Assembly (NCBI GenBank): GCA_026874595.1
Contig: CM049310.1
Location: 28,693,058-28,757,057 of the forward strand
Direction of reading: 5' to 3'
DNA: 64,000 nucleotides
Origin: Sipunculus nudus
Taxonomy: Eukaryota > Annelida > Sipuncula > Golfingiida > Sipunculidae
Of the stretch, positions 24,061-36,289 are shown one piece after another. The first letter of the stretch is position 1, and each line of letters begins with the position of its first letter. The notes beneath the pieces are model-generated. The model saw only the letters and a list, made by a program, of their open reading frames with translations. It ran no database searches and had not been told where the DNA came from. The translations under genes and the position numbers were made by a program.

Positions 24061-24689
24061 AACCCTTTTTTACCTTTAAAGGAACACAGGCTCCGTACAG
24101 AATGACACGCATGCATATCGCACGGTTTCCGAAAATCTTGATATGCGCTCATTAATGTAAGAGACTGTTGAGCAGTTTATTCTGTAGACTCACCGCCCGC
24201 CGTTTTTCCCATAAATCTCATCACCACGTACTGGATCTGTCATCACGACATCTTGCAGACAAACTCATGTAATGCATATATAAAAAAAATCTGATGATAT
24301 AGACATCTTTACTGACTTACTTTCTGCGAGCTGAGATGTGTTATTCATGCTTTGTCCAAGATAAATAATAACACGGTGATACTTTACCTTTTACGTCATA
24401 GTTAATAGCTTCTTACAAGAAAGTTAAATGAATACAAACTTAGCCAAATAATTTTCAAAATGGCGTGTTTAGCAATTGCAAACGTTTACCTGTTTCCATA
24501 AAGGATGCATTGTTTGCCAGTGGCACCACCTGTGTGGAACTATATTCTGCGATGCAAAATTATGTTTTGCTATGAATGAATGAATATTGGTTATTAAAAA
24601 CATATAAGGATACAGGCCCATATATTTCCATAAAAGCATATACCATACACTGAGAATAATTTTCATGCTAAGACATGTTATTTGTCCAA
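24061..24689. other. Unassigned; coding-like minus-strand scraps
   Basis: On the minus strand, about 24190-24250 reads DVVMTDPVRGDEIYGKNGG up to a donor CGGGCG/GTGAGT, and 24490-24540 reads FHTGGATGKQCILYGN up to a donor AACAG/GTAAAC. Their phases do not join directly and both are short, so they are not called as genes. Confidence 0.25.
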
Positions 24690-25280
24690 TTGGACAAGCA
24701 AATTCTTAAATCTTCCTCATAATGTTGATAAAATTAACTTTATCTTTCTGTTGCCTGCATAATCGAGACATCCAAATCCAAGTGACTGAATGTTTCTCTT
24801 AATCTTAGTGACCAAATTTTGCCTTTTATCTCTTCATGCTGGTAAGGTTTAATATGTAATTGTCTAGGACAGCTGTCAAATGACATCCTTAACAATTTAA
24901 TCCAGTAAAAATTCTCATTAAATAATGTAATTGTATGGGCTATTTCCCACCTTCACCCAGCACAACACCGGCTTGGGTATTGACTTTGAGAATGTATTAC
25001 AAAATTTGGTCTCACCGTCCGAACACTTTCTTTATTACCCCAAGTGTTAACCCAACAGATTTGTTTGCCATATAAATAAAAATTGGTAACAACATTCTGT
25101 CAAATAGGTTTTATGATTCTTTAACTCCCATATCACTGTGAAATGAAATAAATTGCTTGAACATGATTAGAGCCTTGTTTACCTGAGATATAAGGTTCGG
25201 TGTCATTTTAGACCATTTAAGAAAGCCAGTGAAGTTTCCTCCAAGGTCCATACAGCTTTTTTCATTCTTATCTTTTATGT
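24690..25280 (-). mobile_element. Decayed 3' part of a LINE reverse transcriptase
   Basis: Read on the minus strand with several stops, the translation follows the C-terminal part of APE-type non-LTR reverse transcriptases. It runs GNFTGFLKWSKMTPNLISQ, then VNKALIMFKQF, then LFDRMLLPIFIY (the usual LFDxLVxPILLYG block), and further on a GEGGK...PIQLHY stretch. Stops and frame changes mark it as dead. The 5' part is missing. Confidence 0.65.
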
Positions 25281-26436
25281 ACATCCCCTAACGCACAGGC
25301 CATAAATAGGGTTTGCACAAATATATAAGTTAAGCAGCAGACTCTATATAAAATTATTACTGCTAATGATTTTAGATGCACGTATAAAACAAGGGGTCGT
25401 AAAAACGCCTTTCCGCCTGTCAAATACTGGCAAACACGTGCACGGACAGGCATTTCTCAATTTGTACCAATCCGTTGGAGAGGTTAACATCTAGATATTT
25501 TCCACATTAGTAACTGATCAGTAGTAAAAAACATGACACAGAAACGAAATATATTACAGGTTGTGATCCACCGACTCTCTGTATTTCCTATATTTTCCTT
25601 TAAAATGGTCAATTTTTATACTTTTCGGCATTTAGGCCCTCATCTTCTTTTCCTGTTTTTTTACTAAACAATCGTGTTTCTGATATATCAGTGTTACTGT
25701 CAAAAACATTCAGTTCTTTTTGCATGCAAGTGTGCATGTAGGATGGCATTAAGATGGCAGAATTAAGTGTACACTTAGCGAAGTGTGACTTTAAGCTTGA
25801 TATGATGGAAGGATGCACCTTTAGCGGAAAGGCAATTTTATTCTGCGGAAAGACTTACCTGTATTAGTGCCTTTTCGTTGGAGAGGTGAAATTTTCAAAA
25901 TATATCGATCCCTTTAAAATATATATAAAAACGTGAATCAGTTTTTAGTGTATAATATCAATGAACCTCAATGTTACAAGTATAACTTGACCGTCCAGTG
26001 AAATTGTGTAAATGTCTAATAAACTCTTGTACCACGGAAAATAAGTTTTTTTTCTCTTCTGATTGGAATAATATGTTGGGGCATTTCCTCCCAATCAGCA
26101 GCGTATTGTGATCACTGCGGGATGGAATCCTCTGGATCTCCAGAATGTGGGTTACAGGTGTTATTTTGATATTGTCCATTTTCAATGATATGATCTAAAT
26201 ACAAGTATGAAATATGATGGAGATAGCTTGTCCCATTCTTATTCTTGTATGAATAATGGAGGGCTGAACCCTAGCTCCTGCTTAATTTAACCTTTCTGTG
26301 GAAATAATGTATACTATATTGCGTTTTAAGTGTACAATCGTGTTCTCTCCTGCTGGGAAATCTCACTTGAGACCCTCGTTTTGGTGGAAGGTGGTGTTGT
26401 ATGTCCTGTTGTGCGTCACCACAAATATTTTTTGTA
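25281..26436. other. No supported gene
   Basis: Minus-strand frames at 25609-25818 and 25958-26185 are within chance length. Nothing else is recognised. Confidence 0.35.
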
Positions 26437-26715
26437 CTAGACTACTGTATTTTCAACTGTTCTAAAGAGTCGGTCAACCTTACTCTTGAAGGAATAAATC
26501 CGTATTTGTTCTGTTGAAGGCTCCATGGCAGTGCAGGCAGTAACCGCTCTTCTTTTGAATCTTTCTAGCCGATCACTTTGTTCTTTGGTTAAGTTATATA
26601 CTATGCAGGCGTATTTCAGTTGTGGACTCATGAAGGTGGGGTACATGGTTTCAAACTCTCAGCGAGGAACCTCTACATTTAACTTCCAGATCAGACCAAG
26701 TTTGCTTTCTTAATT
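26437..26715 (-). mobile_element. Short LINE reverse-transcriptase C-terminal fragment
   Basis: Minus-strand translation contains MSPQLKYACIVYNLT followed by EQSDRLERFKRRAV. This matches the P.LEYa.vw...q...LErvQrrA block downstream of the catalytic core in CR1/Jockey-like reverse transcriptases. It lies in opposite orientation to the LINE beginning at 26725, so it is a separate insertion. Confidence 0.65.
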
Positions 26716-26724
26716 ATATAATCA

Positions 26725-27165
26725 ATGTGTTCTCTCATCACCCTCCCTGAGACTGATGTGGATGATACTGAAAATGAGGTCATAGAGTTTGCAGAGAAAA
26801 GTCTCGGCATTGTTATCAAACCAAAAGATAACGACCGTACTCATCGTGTTGGAAAAAAGGGAGGGCATCGCGCTAGACCTATATTGGTGAAGTTTGTAAG
26901 GTACAGCGTACGACGAAGTGTGTACAAGGCTCGCACTAAGTTAAAGGGTTCAGTGGAGAGTAAGAATATCTTCATAAATGAGGATCTGACAAAATCCCGG
27001 GCCCAGATGGCGGCTACAGCTCGACGACTTAGGAAGGTTGGACTCATTGATAATACCTGGACCACTGATGGTAAAATCTGTGTGAAAGACAGAGAAGGGT
27101 CCGTTCATGTATTCAGTTCTTTTCAGCTGTTAACAAACTACACAGAATCGTTGGGTAAACATTGA
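26725..27165 (+). pseudogene. LINE ORF1-like protein, N-terminally truncated
   Basis: 146 codons. It holds the conserved DRTHRVGKK, RARPILVKFVRYSVRR and NIFINEDLTKSRAQM blocks and then TTDGKICVKDREG. This pattern is typical of the C-terminal RNA-binding region of ORF1 proteins encoded upstream of APE-type LINE polymerases, where it helps assemble the RNP. Those blocks are intact. The part before residue 15 may not be native, and the usual N-terminal coiled coil or zinc finger is absent. Confidence 0.7.
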
Positions 27166-27389
27166 ATTAGTTCACCAGGTTCTTCATCAATTTCCCCAGT
27201 TTCATCCTCAACTCCTTCTTAGGAAGTGAACTGTATTTTACAAATCACCAGCAGTGTTAAGCTGTCTTAATGTACTGTAAATGTAGCCCAAAATAGCGCG
27301 CTTATTCGTTGTCGTTCCAATTCATACACTATTTCAATTACTTATTTTACGGGCAGTAGAGTACAATCTATCTGTCATTAACTAGCTTC

Positions 27390-27630
27390 ATGCTCTGCGA
27401 CGAAGTCCAGCTCACACCAGTAGTTAAAGAGCCAACTAGGATTACCCAAAATTCTAGGACAGTTCTAGATCAAATTCTCACAAATGCTCCCCCTCTCTTT
27501 CACAAAGTATATGTTTTACCATCTCTATCTACAAACCATCACTCCACAGTATGTGCTGTGCTTCGAAAGCCTGTGTCCCGTAACTTCACATTTACTCGTA
27601 ACATTTGGCTCTATAATAAAGGTGACTAGA
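27390..27630 (+). pseudogene. C-terminal remnant of the LINE endonuclease
   Basis: Reads VKEPTRITQNSRTVLDQILT, the conserved block near the end of AP-endonuclease-like LINE nucleases. LSTNHHSTV follows where the catalytic SDHxxV motif normally sits, so the aspartate is lost. The N-terminal catalytic residues are deleted. Confidence 0.65.
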
Positions 27631-27639
27631 ACAGTTAAA

Positions 27640-29170
27640 GGATTGCTCTTGCTGAGACAGATTGGGATCATTGTTTTGATACTAGGAACATTAATATAAG
27701 GTATCATTGTTGGTCCTCTACTTTGCTAAACTTAGCGAGAATTTGGATACCAAACAAGACAACTACCGTACGTACAGGAGACAAACCTTAGTATACAAGC
27801 AAGCTGCGATGCCTAAAACGTAAAAAGGACCGGTGTCATTATATAACCAAAAAGCGTAATACTGATTTAGCATGGAAGAATTTTAGATCAACAAGGAATA
27901 AGTATATAATAGCTTGTCGGAAAGCCAAAGAGGAATATAATTTTAATTTGATCAATCATCTTCAGATAAAAAACAACTCTTCGCCAAAATATTGGTGGAA
28001 AATTGTGAAACGCCTAACTAATTTTAAACCTCAGATACCTGATTCACCTGTAATAAATAATGGAATCTTAGAAGTGACGAAAAAGTTAAGGCAGATTTGT
28101 TCAACGATTGTTTCCTTTCAAACTGCCAAATCGATGATTTACATAGTGATATACCTAATATTAACACAAACGACGATGGATTAAAACTTACCCGTATTAT
28201 TGTTAAACAAACGGATGTTTTGGATATATTAAAATCTCTTGATGTAAGTAAAGCGGCAGGTCCTGATAACATTAGTCCACGCTTACTCAAGGAAACCGCT
28301 GATGTTTTAGCTGCACCTCTGTGCCAATTGATCAACCATTCACTTGAACACTGCCGGGTAACGAATGCATGGAAAAAAGCCCACTTAACTCCTATATATA
28401 AAAAGGATGATCCTCAACTTGTTGTTAATTATCGGCCTATATCTGTTCTAAGTTGTCTCCAAAATTGCCGAGAAAGCAATATTTAAGTATACGTTTAATT
28501 TTTTCTTCGTGAACATAAAAAGATAACAAAATTTCAATGCGGATTTATACCCGGAGATTCAAAAGTGGATCAGTTAATAGAAATTTATCACCTGTTCTGT
28601 GAAGCCTTAGACAAAAGGATGGACGTCAATGTTGTGTTTTGTGACATATCCAAAGCTTTTGAAAGAGCATGGCATAAAGGACTATTGTACAAGTTAAAGC
28701 GGATTGGTATAGATGGCACATTTCTTTTATGGTTTAAAAATTACCTACATAATAGGTAACAAAGAGTCGTCATTCGGGGCGGTTGTTCTGACTGGGGTAA
28801 TATAAAAGCTGGAGCACCTCAGGGATCAGTCTTGGGACCTTTATTATTTTTTATATACATTAATGACATAGCTGATATGGTGTCGTGTAATATAAGACTT
28901 TTCACAGACGATACAACACTGTTTGTCAACTTGTGTAATTCTAATTCTAGTTTGAATAAGGATTTATCTTCGATAAAAGCGTGGGCAGATCAGTGGCTGG
29001 TGACGTTTAATCCAGTAAAAACTAAAGCAATGTATATTTTGCATAAACGTGACCATTTAAATCCAGTTTTGTCCTTCGCTGGTTTTAATCTGCCTTATAC
29101 AAATAAACACAAACACTTGAGTATAAACTTTCGGGACGATTTACATACATACATGTCGTGTCTGGAATAG
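27640..29170 (+). pseudogene. Broken reverse transcriptase of the LINE
   Basis: The linker (27640-28090) contains IPNKTT and RNKYIIACRKAKEEYN. The fingers contain KAAGPDNISPRLLKE and TPIYKKDDPQLVVNYRPIS. The palm has FCDISKAFERAWHKG (first catalytic Asp) and APQGSVLGPLLFFIYIND. The catalytic pair lies in LFTDDTTLF. All core motifs are visible but spread over at least three frames, with a stop at 28757-28759. The order and spacing are those of the family; the breaks show it is inactive. Confidence 0.85.
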
Positions 29171-29295
29171 TCTGGATAGTTCATTAGAAACTGCACAACG
29201 GTCGCAGAAAAAAAGAAACTAAATAGGAAGAAACGGAAATCGAATCAACATTATTTAATAGGGAAAAGAAAATTAGGATTCATGCAAGATTAAGA

Positions 29296-29517
29296 ATGAA
29301 ATCCTGTGCTCTAAACTTTCATTTGTTTCATATGAAGATCATAGATAATCCACTGTGTGCATGTGGTATAGCTAATGAGACAATCGAACATTACCTCTTA
29401 AAATGTCACTTATACTGTGAACCCAGAAGGCACCTTGAAGTCAACTTGAAAAACCGTCGTTTTTGTCTACGTCAGGTATGGGCGTTGGCGTCTTCATTTC
29501 ATTGTCTATGTCAATAG
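29296..29517 (+). pseudogene. C-terminal Cys/His-containing tail of the LINE polymerase
   Basis: LCACGIANETIEHYLLKC matches the CxCG...ET..HxLLxC block found after the polymerase domain in many invertebrate LINEs. It ends at a TAG, and the element end lies at or shortly after 29520. Confidence 0.65.
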
Positions 29518-29520
29518 CTT

Positions 29521-30082
29521 TTCACAACACAAGACGTTTACCTCAATAATACAATTTTTCTTACTATTTTAAATTCCACCATTTCTATATACTTAAACAT
29601 TTGTTTTATTGACATGTGCCTTCATACATGATCTTTTCACCTAGTCACCTAGCTAAGCAGATCTGTTGAACAAGAATGTTTAAGAATTAAGCTTATTTCT
29701 ACATTCTTTCTTCATGGAAATTTGAATTTTACCAGATCATGTTACTGCATACACATAGTAACAATAGTCACCAATAAATCTCACTCTCAAGAGTGAAATT
29801 GCAGTTAAGAGTTATGGACCCCGAACATTAAGATAGTGCTTCAATCTTTTCTGAGTCTTCTGACAATCTTCCAATGTCAAGGTCACATTAATCAGAACTA
29901 TACAGGAGTAACAAGGTGTTGGCTTCATGTACTGAGGAGTGTCACAGATCGGTTAAGATTAAACCAATAAATCTGTAGTCCGGGATAATATGTATCGGTT
30001 CTTCCTGGGTTCAGTCTTCTTGGTGGATGAACAGTAATTTAACTGTTTTTCTATGTTTTTTTTGCATTCTCTTCTGTTTCAG
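29521..30082. other. No gene; leads into a strong splice acceptor
   Basis: AT-rich DNA. The last 40 bases form a long pyrimidine tract ending ttctgtttcag. Confidence 0.35.
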
Positions 30083-30240
30083 TGTCCGAGTCCCCACCCT
30101 GTCCTCAGTGTCCGAGTCCACGCCCCGTCCTCGATACAAGTTACTCTTTATCAATCACCCATTTCTTCGCCCTCCTTTGTTTCTATTATTTATCATGTCA
30201 GACCACTGTAATAACGTTTTACTCTGACATCCTGACCTAG
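30083..30240 (+). CDS. Candidate terminal exon with polyadenylation signal
   Basis: A near-ideal acceptor (tttgcattctcttctgtttcag) is followed by a frame (entering with 2 nt) of 51 codons to TAG 30238-30240. AATAAA lies at 30273-30278. The peptide begins SESPPCPQCPSPRPVLD and continues into a hydrophobic stretch (ITHFFALLCFYYLSC) that could be a membrane segment. The start contains a 26-bp near-tandem duplication (tgtccgagtccccaccctgt-type), so all three frames stay open and the true frame is not certain. It could equally be the last exon of a non-coding transcript. Confidence 0.27.
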
Positions 30241-30272
30241 TTTTACATGCTGCTGTTGACGTTGTGTGAGCG

Positions 30273-30278
30273 AATAAA
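30273..30278 (+). promoter_or_regulatory. Polyadenylation signal AATAAA
   Basis: AATAAA 33 nt after the TAG stop of the candidate terminal exon at 30083-30240. Confidence 0.28.
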
Positions 30279-30285
30279 CTAGGTC

Positions 30286-30906
30286 ATGTCCACTGACTAT
30301 ATAATTAAAACACAGGTAGCCCCCTTGACCCAGTTATACTTGTTTCATTGTGACGTCATTCAGGGGTTGCAATCCAGCACAAACAGCACTACCCATGTAT
30401 CATTATATATGGCAAAATGTTTTGAGTACACGGTAATGCCGAATAAAAAGAGACCTGAAGGTGTTATGATAGTGCTAATATATAAAATTATAGGTAAATT
30501 TATGTTGATAATGATGACATATGCTGTTTATGCCACTCTGTATATGTTAATGGCTAATGTCTGTTCAATGCCAACCTGGGTTTTATGAAAGCAGACATCA
30601 TACATATATTTTCAATTTACAATGAATAAAATTCAGGTCTTGTTTGATGTCATATGGCCATTTGTTTCACATTTAACCAAATTTTGATTGGAAGTTTCGT
30701 GTTTCTGTGTATATGATATGTTTGTGCGCCCTTTGTGTATCTTAATTTTGTATTTGTATAAACATAAGGTTTTATAAATATCAGTAAGACTTAATGATTT
30801 TGCCATTTACCGTTGTAACGACGAGTTGCAAAATATTCTCAACCAGTTTTTTTTTCAAATATTAGTGCTCCGATAAAAATCAATTGTTGTCACCTGAATC
30901 GGGTTT

Positions 30907-30910
<4 letters not shown>
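30286..30910. other. No supported gene
   Basis: A 100-codon open frame (30286-30588) contains a hydrophobic segment but has no family match or splice support. Frames of this length are expected by chance here. Confidence 0.35.

Positions 30911-30963
<53 letters not shown>
30911..30963. repeat. (CT)n microsatellite
   Basis: Pure CT dinucleotide tract of about 53 bp. Confidence 0.95.
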
Positions 30964-30965
<2 letters not shown>

Positions 30966-31111
30966 CGTGTGTGTAATAATTAAGCTTAACAGCGTGGACA
31001 AGTTTTAGTGGAACAGGTAATATTATTCTTAAACAAGTTTATTCTGGGCATCACTTGATCACTGATGTGAGTGTGCCGTGGCCTCCTCTTCCTCGTGTAT
31101 TGTCAGGTTGA

Positions 31112-31343
31112 TCTAGATTTATAATCGGGCGTTCCTTTGGCGGAGATACAGTTGACGGCGTTGACGCGGTACCCTTCCCTCACTGGCGTCGTGTCACGCA
31201 CGTCAGCGAGTGTTACAAATGCGATGTTGTTATATACTGTCCACGGGGGTCGGGAAGTGCGTACAGGGTGATGAATGTACCCCCTCGGGTAAATATGGCT
31301 TGGACAATCATGCTTGGACACATATGTTCGTATTCGTATGTAT
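31112..31343. other. CpG-rich patch open on both strands
   Basis: This segment is noticeably richer in GC and CpG than its surroundings. It has no stop for about 65-75 codons in one frame on each strand. The minus strand reads pieces such as PPWTVYNNIAFVTLADVRD and REGYRVNAVNCISAKG, ending in TGA at 31103-31105. The plus strand reads VDAVPFPHWRRVTHVSECYK. Neither is recognised. Double opening is common in GC-rich DNA, so at most one frame is real. Confidence 0.25.
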
Positions 31344-31370
31344 GATTCATTATTATTTCTAGTCAGGGAC

Positions 31371-31373
<3 letters not shown>

Positions 31374-31414
<41 letters not shown>
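31374..31414. repeat. (AG)n microsatellite
   Basis: AG dinucleotide tract of about 40 bp. It is followed at 31441-31456 by a C run. Confidence 0.95.
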
Positions 31415-31417
<3 letters not shown>

Positions 31418-32876
31418 TGCAGGGGGAATGGGGGTATATACCCCCCCCCCCCCCCCATTTTTCACGAAGGAGGTGGTCACTGTGATCACCATCCCCCCAC
31501 CCCCTATTCACGGAATCATAATTATATTTTGAAAAAGAAATCTAATACTTATAAAAGGAATTCGGTTCACGTTTGTTCGCAGTGTTCTCTAAAACCGCGT
31601 TGTGTACAATATTGTGCCATACATCATTTTAAAGGTTATTATCCCCGCAGTGACATAGGTGATATGAAAATAAATAATTGTTAATATACATATAATTTTG
31701 AGTGATTTTTCCGTTTTTTACCGAGCACAGCCGAACTGCCTTCGGCAATCACCGGAATGCGTGCATCGTGGTCTCTTAACCTCTAACACTAAGGAATATT
31801 GTTCATATGAATAACGCTTGCTTTCAATGAGGGATTTGACCCACGTGCTTGGTCAGTAAAAGAGAAAAACACATGTTTCTCGCTTTATGAAATGGAGAGT
31901 TCAACCCAGGAGGATTAATGACAAAACCTAATTTAAGGTCCGAATTTCAGGAACAGGGCTAGGGTGGTGTCGGGGGTTTCAGGCCTCAAAGTTTGTCTAA
32001 TACGATGAAAAAAAAGGTTGCGGTGGCTGAAAATGGGATACGGGCCCACTGTATGGAGTCCCGCTGGGTCCGCTATTGCTACTTACGATGTATGCATAAT
32101 TCTGTTTCCTTCGTCAGGAACAGTTTCCTTGCAACGTACATTTAATTAATCTTTCATGTGTTCCTCACATCAACCTGTTCTTTATACTTCCAACGATATA
32201 AATCAGTCAAATATCAACGAAACACTGTATGCCTCCGCGTCTCATTCCGGTTCGTAATGTAAACCATCGATCACTGACAGGTCTTCAAGGTAAGCATACC
32301 GGGATATGAGTTTTGCCACGAGCACAGCGCCACAAAATAACAGTAAAAAATTATTTGTACATATCGTATTCCGAGAGTATCCCACTAAAAATCTATATTT
32401 TCTTTTAACTTTTATAATAAAAAAAGAACCAACATTCAATATCTCAGTAAATATATCTCCCAAACCGCGGTAAAAAGGCCGGTATACCGGGTTTATTAGC
32501 TAGTATATTAATAATTAGATTTACAGACTTTGGTTCCGTTTCTGAGTTAATTATGAAATATGTTCCAAAACCTGGTATAGAATTAACCTATACTGGAAAC
32601 ATAATGCCTTACTTAATTTTAATATATATTGAATTGTGGCTCACATACAATTAAAGGTATGTATGTATATATATGTGTGTGTATGTTTATATAAAAGTTG
32701 TCCAAACTCTAATTACCCCTTCCACTCCTGCGAGTCACCCCCATCCCCCTCAACACACCCATGAAGATAAATTGACGTCACTGTAGAGAGAGTATTTCAA
32801 GTTTCATTATACTTACACAAATTATGCATAGATATTTTCTCCATAATTAAGATCTTGCTACCCCAATATCTCCCTT

Positions 32877-32878
<2 letters not shown>

Positions 32879-32925
<47 letters not shown>
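32879..32925. repeat. (CT)n microsatellite
   Basis: Pure CT tract of about 45 bp. Confidence 0.95.
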
Positions 32926-32928
<3 letters not shown>

Positions 32929-35900
32929 GTGGCTGCACTCATTTATGATGCTTTTTATGTTGTATACATGCAAGTCCTTCAAAACATTTGGTTCGTAAAA
33001 CATGGTTACCCGGCAAAAAGACGTCCAAGGATAATCATGACACCATCGTTAATAGCCCTGTGGTCGTAGCGAGACGGATTCAGGACAGAATCACTTTTTA
33101 GAGCACGAAACCACAAGGTATTACCTGTCGCCGGGTTAACACTGCCAGTAGCCAAGAACTTGCCCAGACATTGTTCTTTTTATTTAAGCAAAGGTGATAT
33201 TCAGCCATCAATCAAGAATTCAGACCAATTCTTCGGAACAGGCACCCAAAACCGCAAAGCACAGCGTGTCACAGTTTCAACATTTGCACTATATGCCTCT
33301 GGCATTTTCAATAACAGGCTAAAAGCCCTATTGAGCTTGTTGCTTGTTGAATGTCAGAGTACCTTTCATTTAACGGTGTAAAATTCAAAACCAGTGTTTT
33401 ACTGTAGTTGGTTGAAGACACATCTGCTTAATAGGAAATTAAAAAATTGTTCCCCGTTAAAATGTTATTTTATTAATGCTCTTTCTCCTATTATAGGAAA
33501 TGTCCTTTCAAAGTGAAAAGAAGACTCCGTATCCAATTAAGGTATCGAATCATAACCTGATTTTCCATGATATATCGATGTACCAAACTGAGTATCATAG
33601 AGCATCGCAAAACATCAGTATTACCTGGCATACAGGTGTTTGTGCTGCACAGTGGAAATGTAATGAAAAACATGGAGCTGTCACGATTGAATATGAAATT
33701 TAAAAAAAAGGAAATCTAAATTCTAAGAAACGCAAGCCTCCGCCATGTGAGTAGTCCCTATTGGGTGATGCATAAGGTTCATTCGTGCAAATGTGACATT
33801 ATGTTTGTGAATATTCTTCGATGACATTACTAAATCCGAATCATATGCTGGATCATAACAAGAAGGTTAGCGATTATTCATTGGCCCATTTCTGAAATGA
33901 CCTAAAAAATCATTAGAATTCCGTTTTATATATTTCAAGATCGTGTGAGTTAACTTGTGAACAAACACACACATATACACTCACATGAACGGGACTAATG
34001 CATACCCCCTGTCCGAGGCAAATAAAATACACTTCTACTTCATTTACCTTCTAAGTTGCCTGTATAGGCAAAGTCAAATGCAACCATTACTAATACATTT
34101 TTTTTTCAGATTTTCAATTGCAAGTGCATTCGGATTGAACAAAACCTGAAACAAACCAGAAATTATAGTGTATACTAAAATCACGCGCATACTCACGAAC
34201 ACACACATGCATACACATAAGAACTGCAGAGTCTCCCAGAGTCTCTCAAAGCCAATTTTAAGAACAGGCCTAGTGCTACACATAATGCTTGAAATCATTC
34301 TTTAAAGCTTAAAATCAGAGGAAAGTTATGTATTTTGCACAATCATACTTCAAAGTAAAAAAGGAGGGCACATGACCATGCAGTTTCACCAGTATAAGAA
34401 ATGTCCCCGTTTAGAGGCAAACAGCTTACGTGTGATACATGAACTCATGCTTCGGAACGATTCAGCAGCCTGAACGCGACAGCATGACAATAAAACCGGA
34501 GCTGGTTTTTTTGCACTAATGGAGTTTTACAATACGAAATGTAAGTCACCGCAGTAATTAAATACTGACCATTTTTACTCTACCATCCAAGCATGACGCG
34601 TCGACCTTTTAATTAAAACGCTAATTTGTGTGACACTCGCCATGCGCAGCCGAGAAGCGATCCCTCACCAGTGGTGTCACAGTACATGTCGGTCTTTCTT
34701 TGTTTTTGTGGCTTTACGTGGCCTGACAAATCGTCTGTATGACCGACAGTGGGTCACCGACTTGATGTAGCTTTACACAGGTAATACAGTGCAACTTTTG
34801 TTCTCTCTGTTCCAAATAAATGTGACAGATTGGGGACACACACAAAAATGTATATCAATCTGCGGATCCATTGATGCGCTCATTATGACAGAAGTAGAAT
34901 AATTAATTACACCCTGTACTGACATAAGATGACTACGTGATTACTGCGTCGTAGCATTACTGGGAAATCTCAAGCAGTGCACGTTACCATTTTCAGGTTT
35001 ATGTAGATGTCTTATATTTTATTGTAAACCTATATGTAATGCCTTAAACCTATTATAGCCATCCGGATTACCGACAGAAAATTAATGGGTTGCTCCCGTG
35101 GTGTTAGCCTATTCCTCCGTGTAACTTGAACATTTTTTATACGCCTGTCTACGGCGGGACGTATTAGGACCTAGCATGCGGAGATAAGACATCATGCCTT
35201 CTAGAAAATAAACAGGAACAAGACGACAGGGACATGGGACAAAAATACTTAAAAAAGAACGATCAGTTTCTCTTTGATTACATTTTATAGGGCGGCATTA
35301 TGTCACAGAAGGCGTGATGTGTTCGGGTTTTTATACATGTTACATACACATGGGTGGATCACAAAGTCACAAGACATTAGTGATCACAAGGACATGGTCG
35401 TTCAAAGAGGTGTACCACGTAAAGATCTCGTCATTATATAAAAATATGCAAATAAAGCTTTTGACATGATAAATGTCTGAAAAAGTCCGTGTATGTCACG
35501 AGTGATCATCTGTTCTCCGCGACCTTCCTCTGTACAAAGAACAGATTTCCCCAGCCTTGCGTTTGACTCTTGAAGGCGCAAGAAAGTGTTATTATGTGTA
35601 CAAACTGTGAAGCGTAACTTCAAATTAAATTGACAAAATACAGAGGAAGGGAATCCAGTATTGTGAACTCCACAACGATGTTTTATTAACCAAACAGATC
35701 AGCATGTTGACCTCTGCCTTCCAGTTCAAGGAGCACTCTGTCATCACAGCCATTTTATATCGTATCCACGCTGAAGAGGGAATCAAGTCTTACATAAACA
35801 CAGCTTTTACTGTCCGTTTACAATGTCGTCTCTGTTACAGAATATGTTTTTAAACCTATCTCCGGACTCGTTTGCCTCGCGTCTACCATGCTTATGTCAT

Positions 35901-35992
35901 TTTGGCTTCGCATCACTGGGCCTTTATTATCACTTTGTAAGCTTTGAATTATTGCATTGCTCTGCATTATGTCAAGGTAAAGAAATATGCAA

Positions 35993-35993
<1 letters not shown>

Positions 35994-36027
<34 letters not shown>
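35994..36027. repeat. (CT)n microsatellite
   Basis: CT tract of about 34 bp. Confidence 0.93.
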
Positions 36028-36031
<4 letters not shown>

Positions 36032-36289
36032 GTTAACACATATATATGCATCAGTTAACTACATTTAATGTGACTTGAAACCGGTAAGGAGAAACGCTTG
36101 CTTATTAATATATTACAAATAACTCGCTCCTTTATAATATCGGACACTTAAATAATGTGTGAGACAAAAAATTGGCCTTTGACTATTTAGCGTATATTGA
36201 ATTGAATGAAATGCTTACTGGTTAGGAAAACAGAGTACAAAATCTTGACAGATGATGCACATGGTAGATTTGAAAATTTAGTGTAGTCG

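Larger units (their letters stand above)
26725..29520 (+). mobile_element. Defective APE-type non-LTR retrotransposon (LINE)
   Basis: The parts appear in the order of a two-ORF LINE: an ORF1-like protein (26725-27165), the end of an endonuclease (27390-27630), a linker, the reverse transcriptase (about 27950-29160) and a C-terminal Cys/His tail (29296-29517). The distance from ORF1 to the endonuclease end is too short, so most of the endonuclease has been deleted. Frameshifts occur near 27625, 28090, 28465 and 29165, with an in-frame stop at 28757-28759. No target-site duplication or clear poly(A) end was found. It cannot move by itself. The clade (CR1/Jockey-like) is inferred from motif style. 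Confidence 0.88.
31415..36289. other. Gene-free stretch with microsatellites
   Basis: Holds a (CT)n tract at 32879-32925 and another at 35994-36027, TATG/TGTG runs near 32660-32690, and a duplicated cgagtcaccccca-type C-rich patch near 32730. Open frames (for example 35402-35623 minus, 33500-33703 plus) are short and unsupported. Confidence 0.4.

Noticed and set aside
30286-30588. 100-codon open frame with a hydrophobic segment
   Set aside because: Frames of this length are expected several times by chance in 64 kb; no supporting signal.
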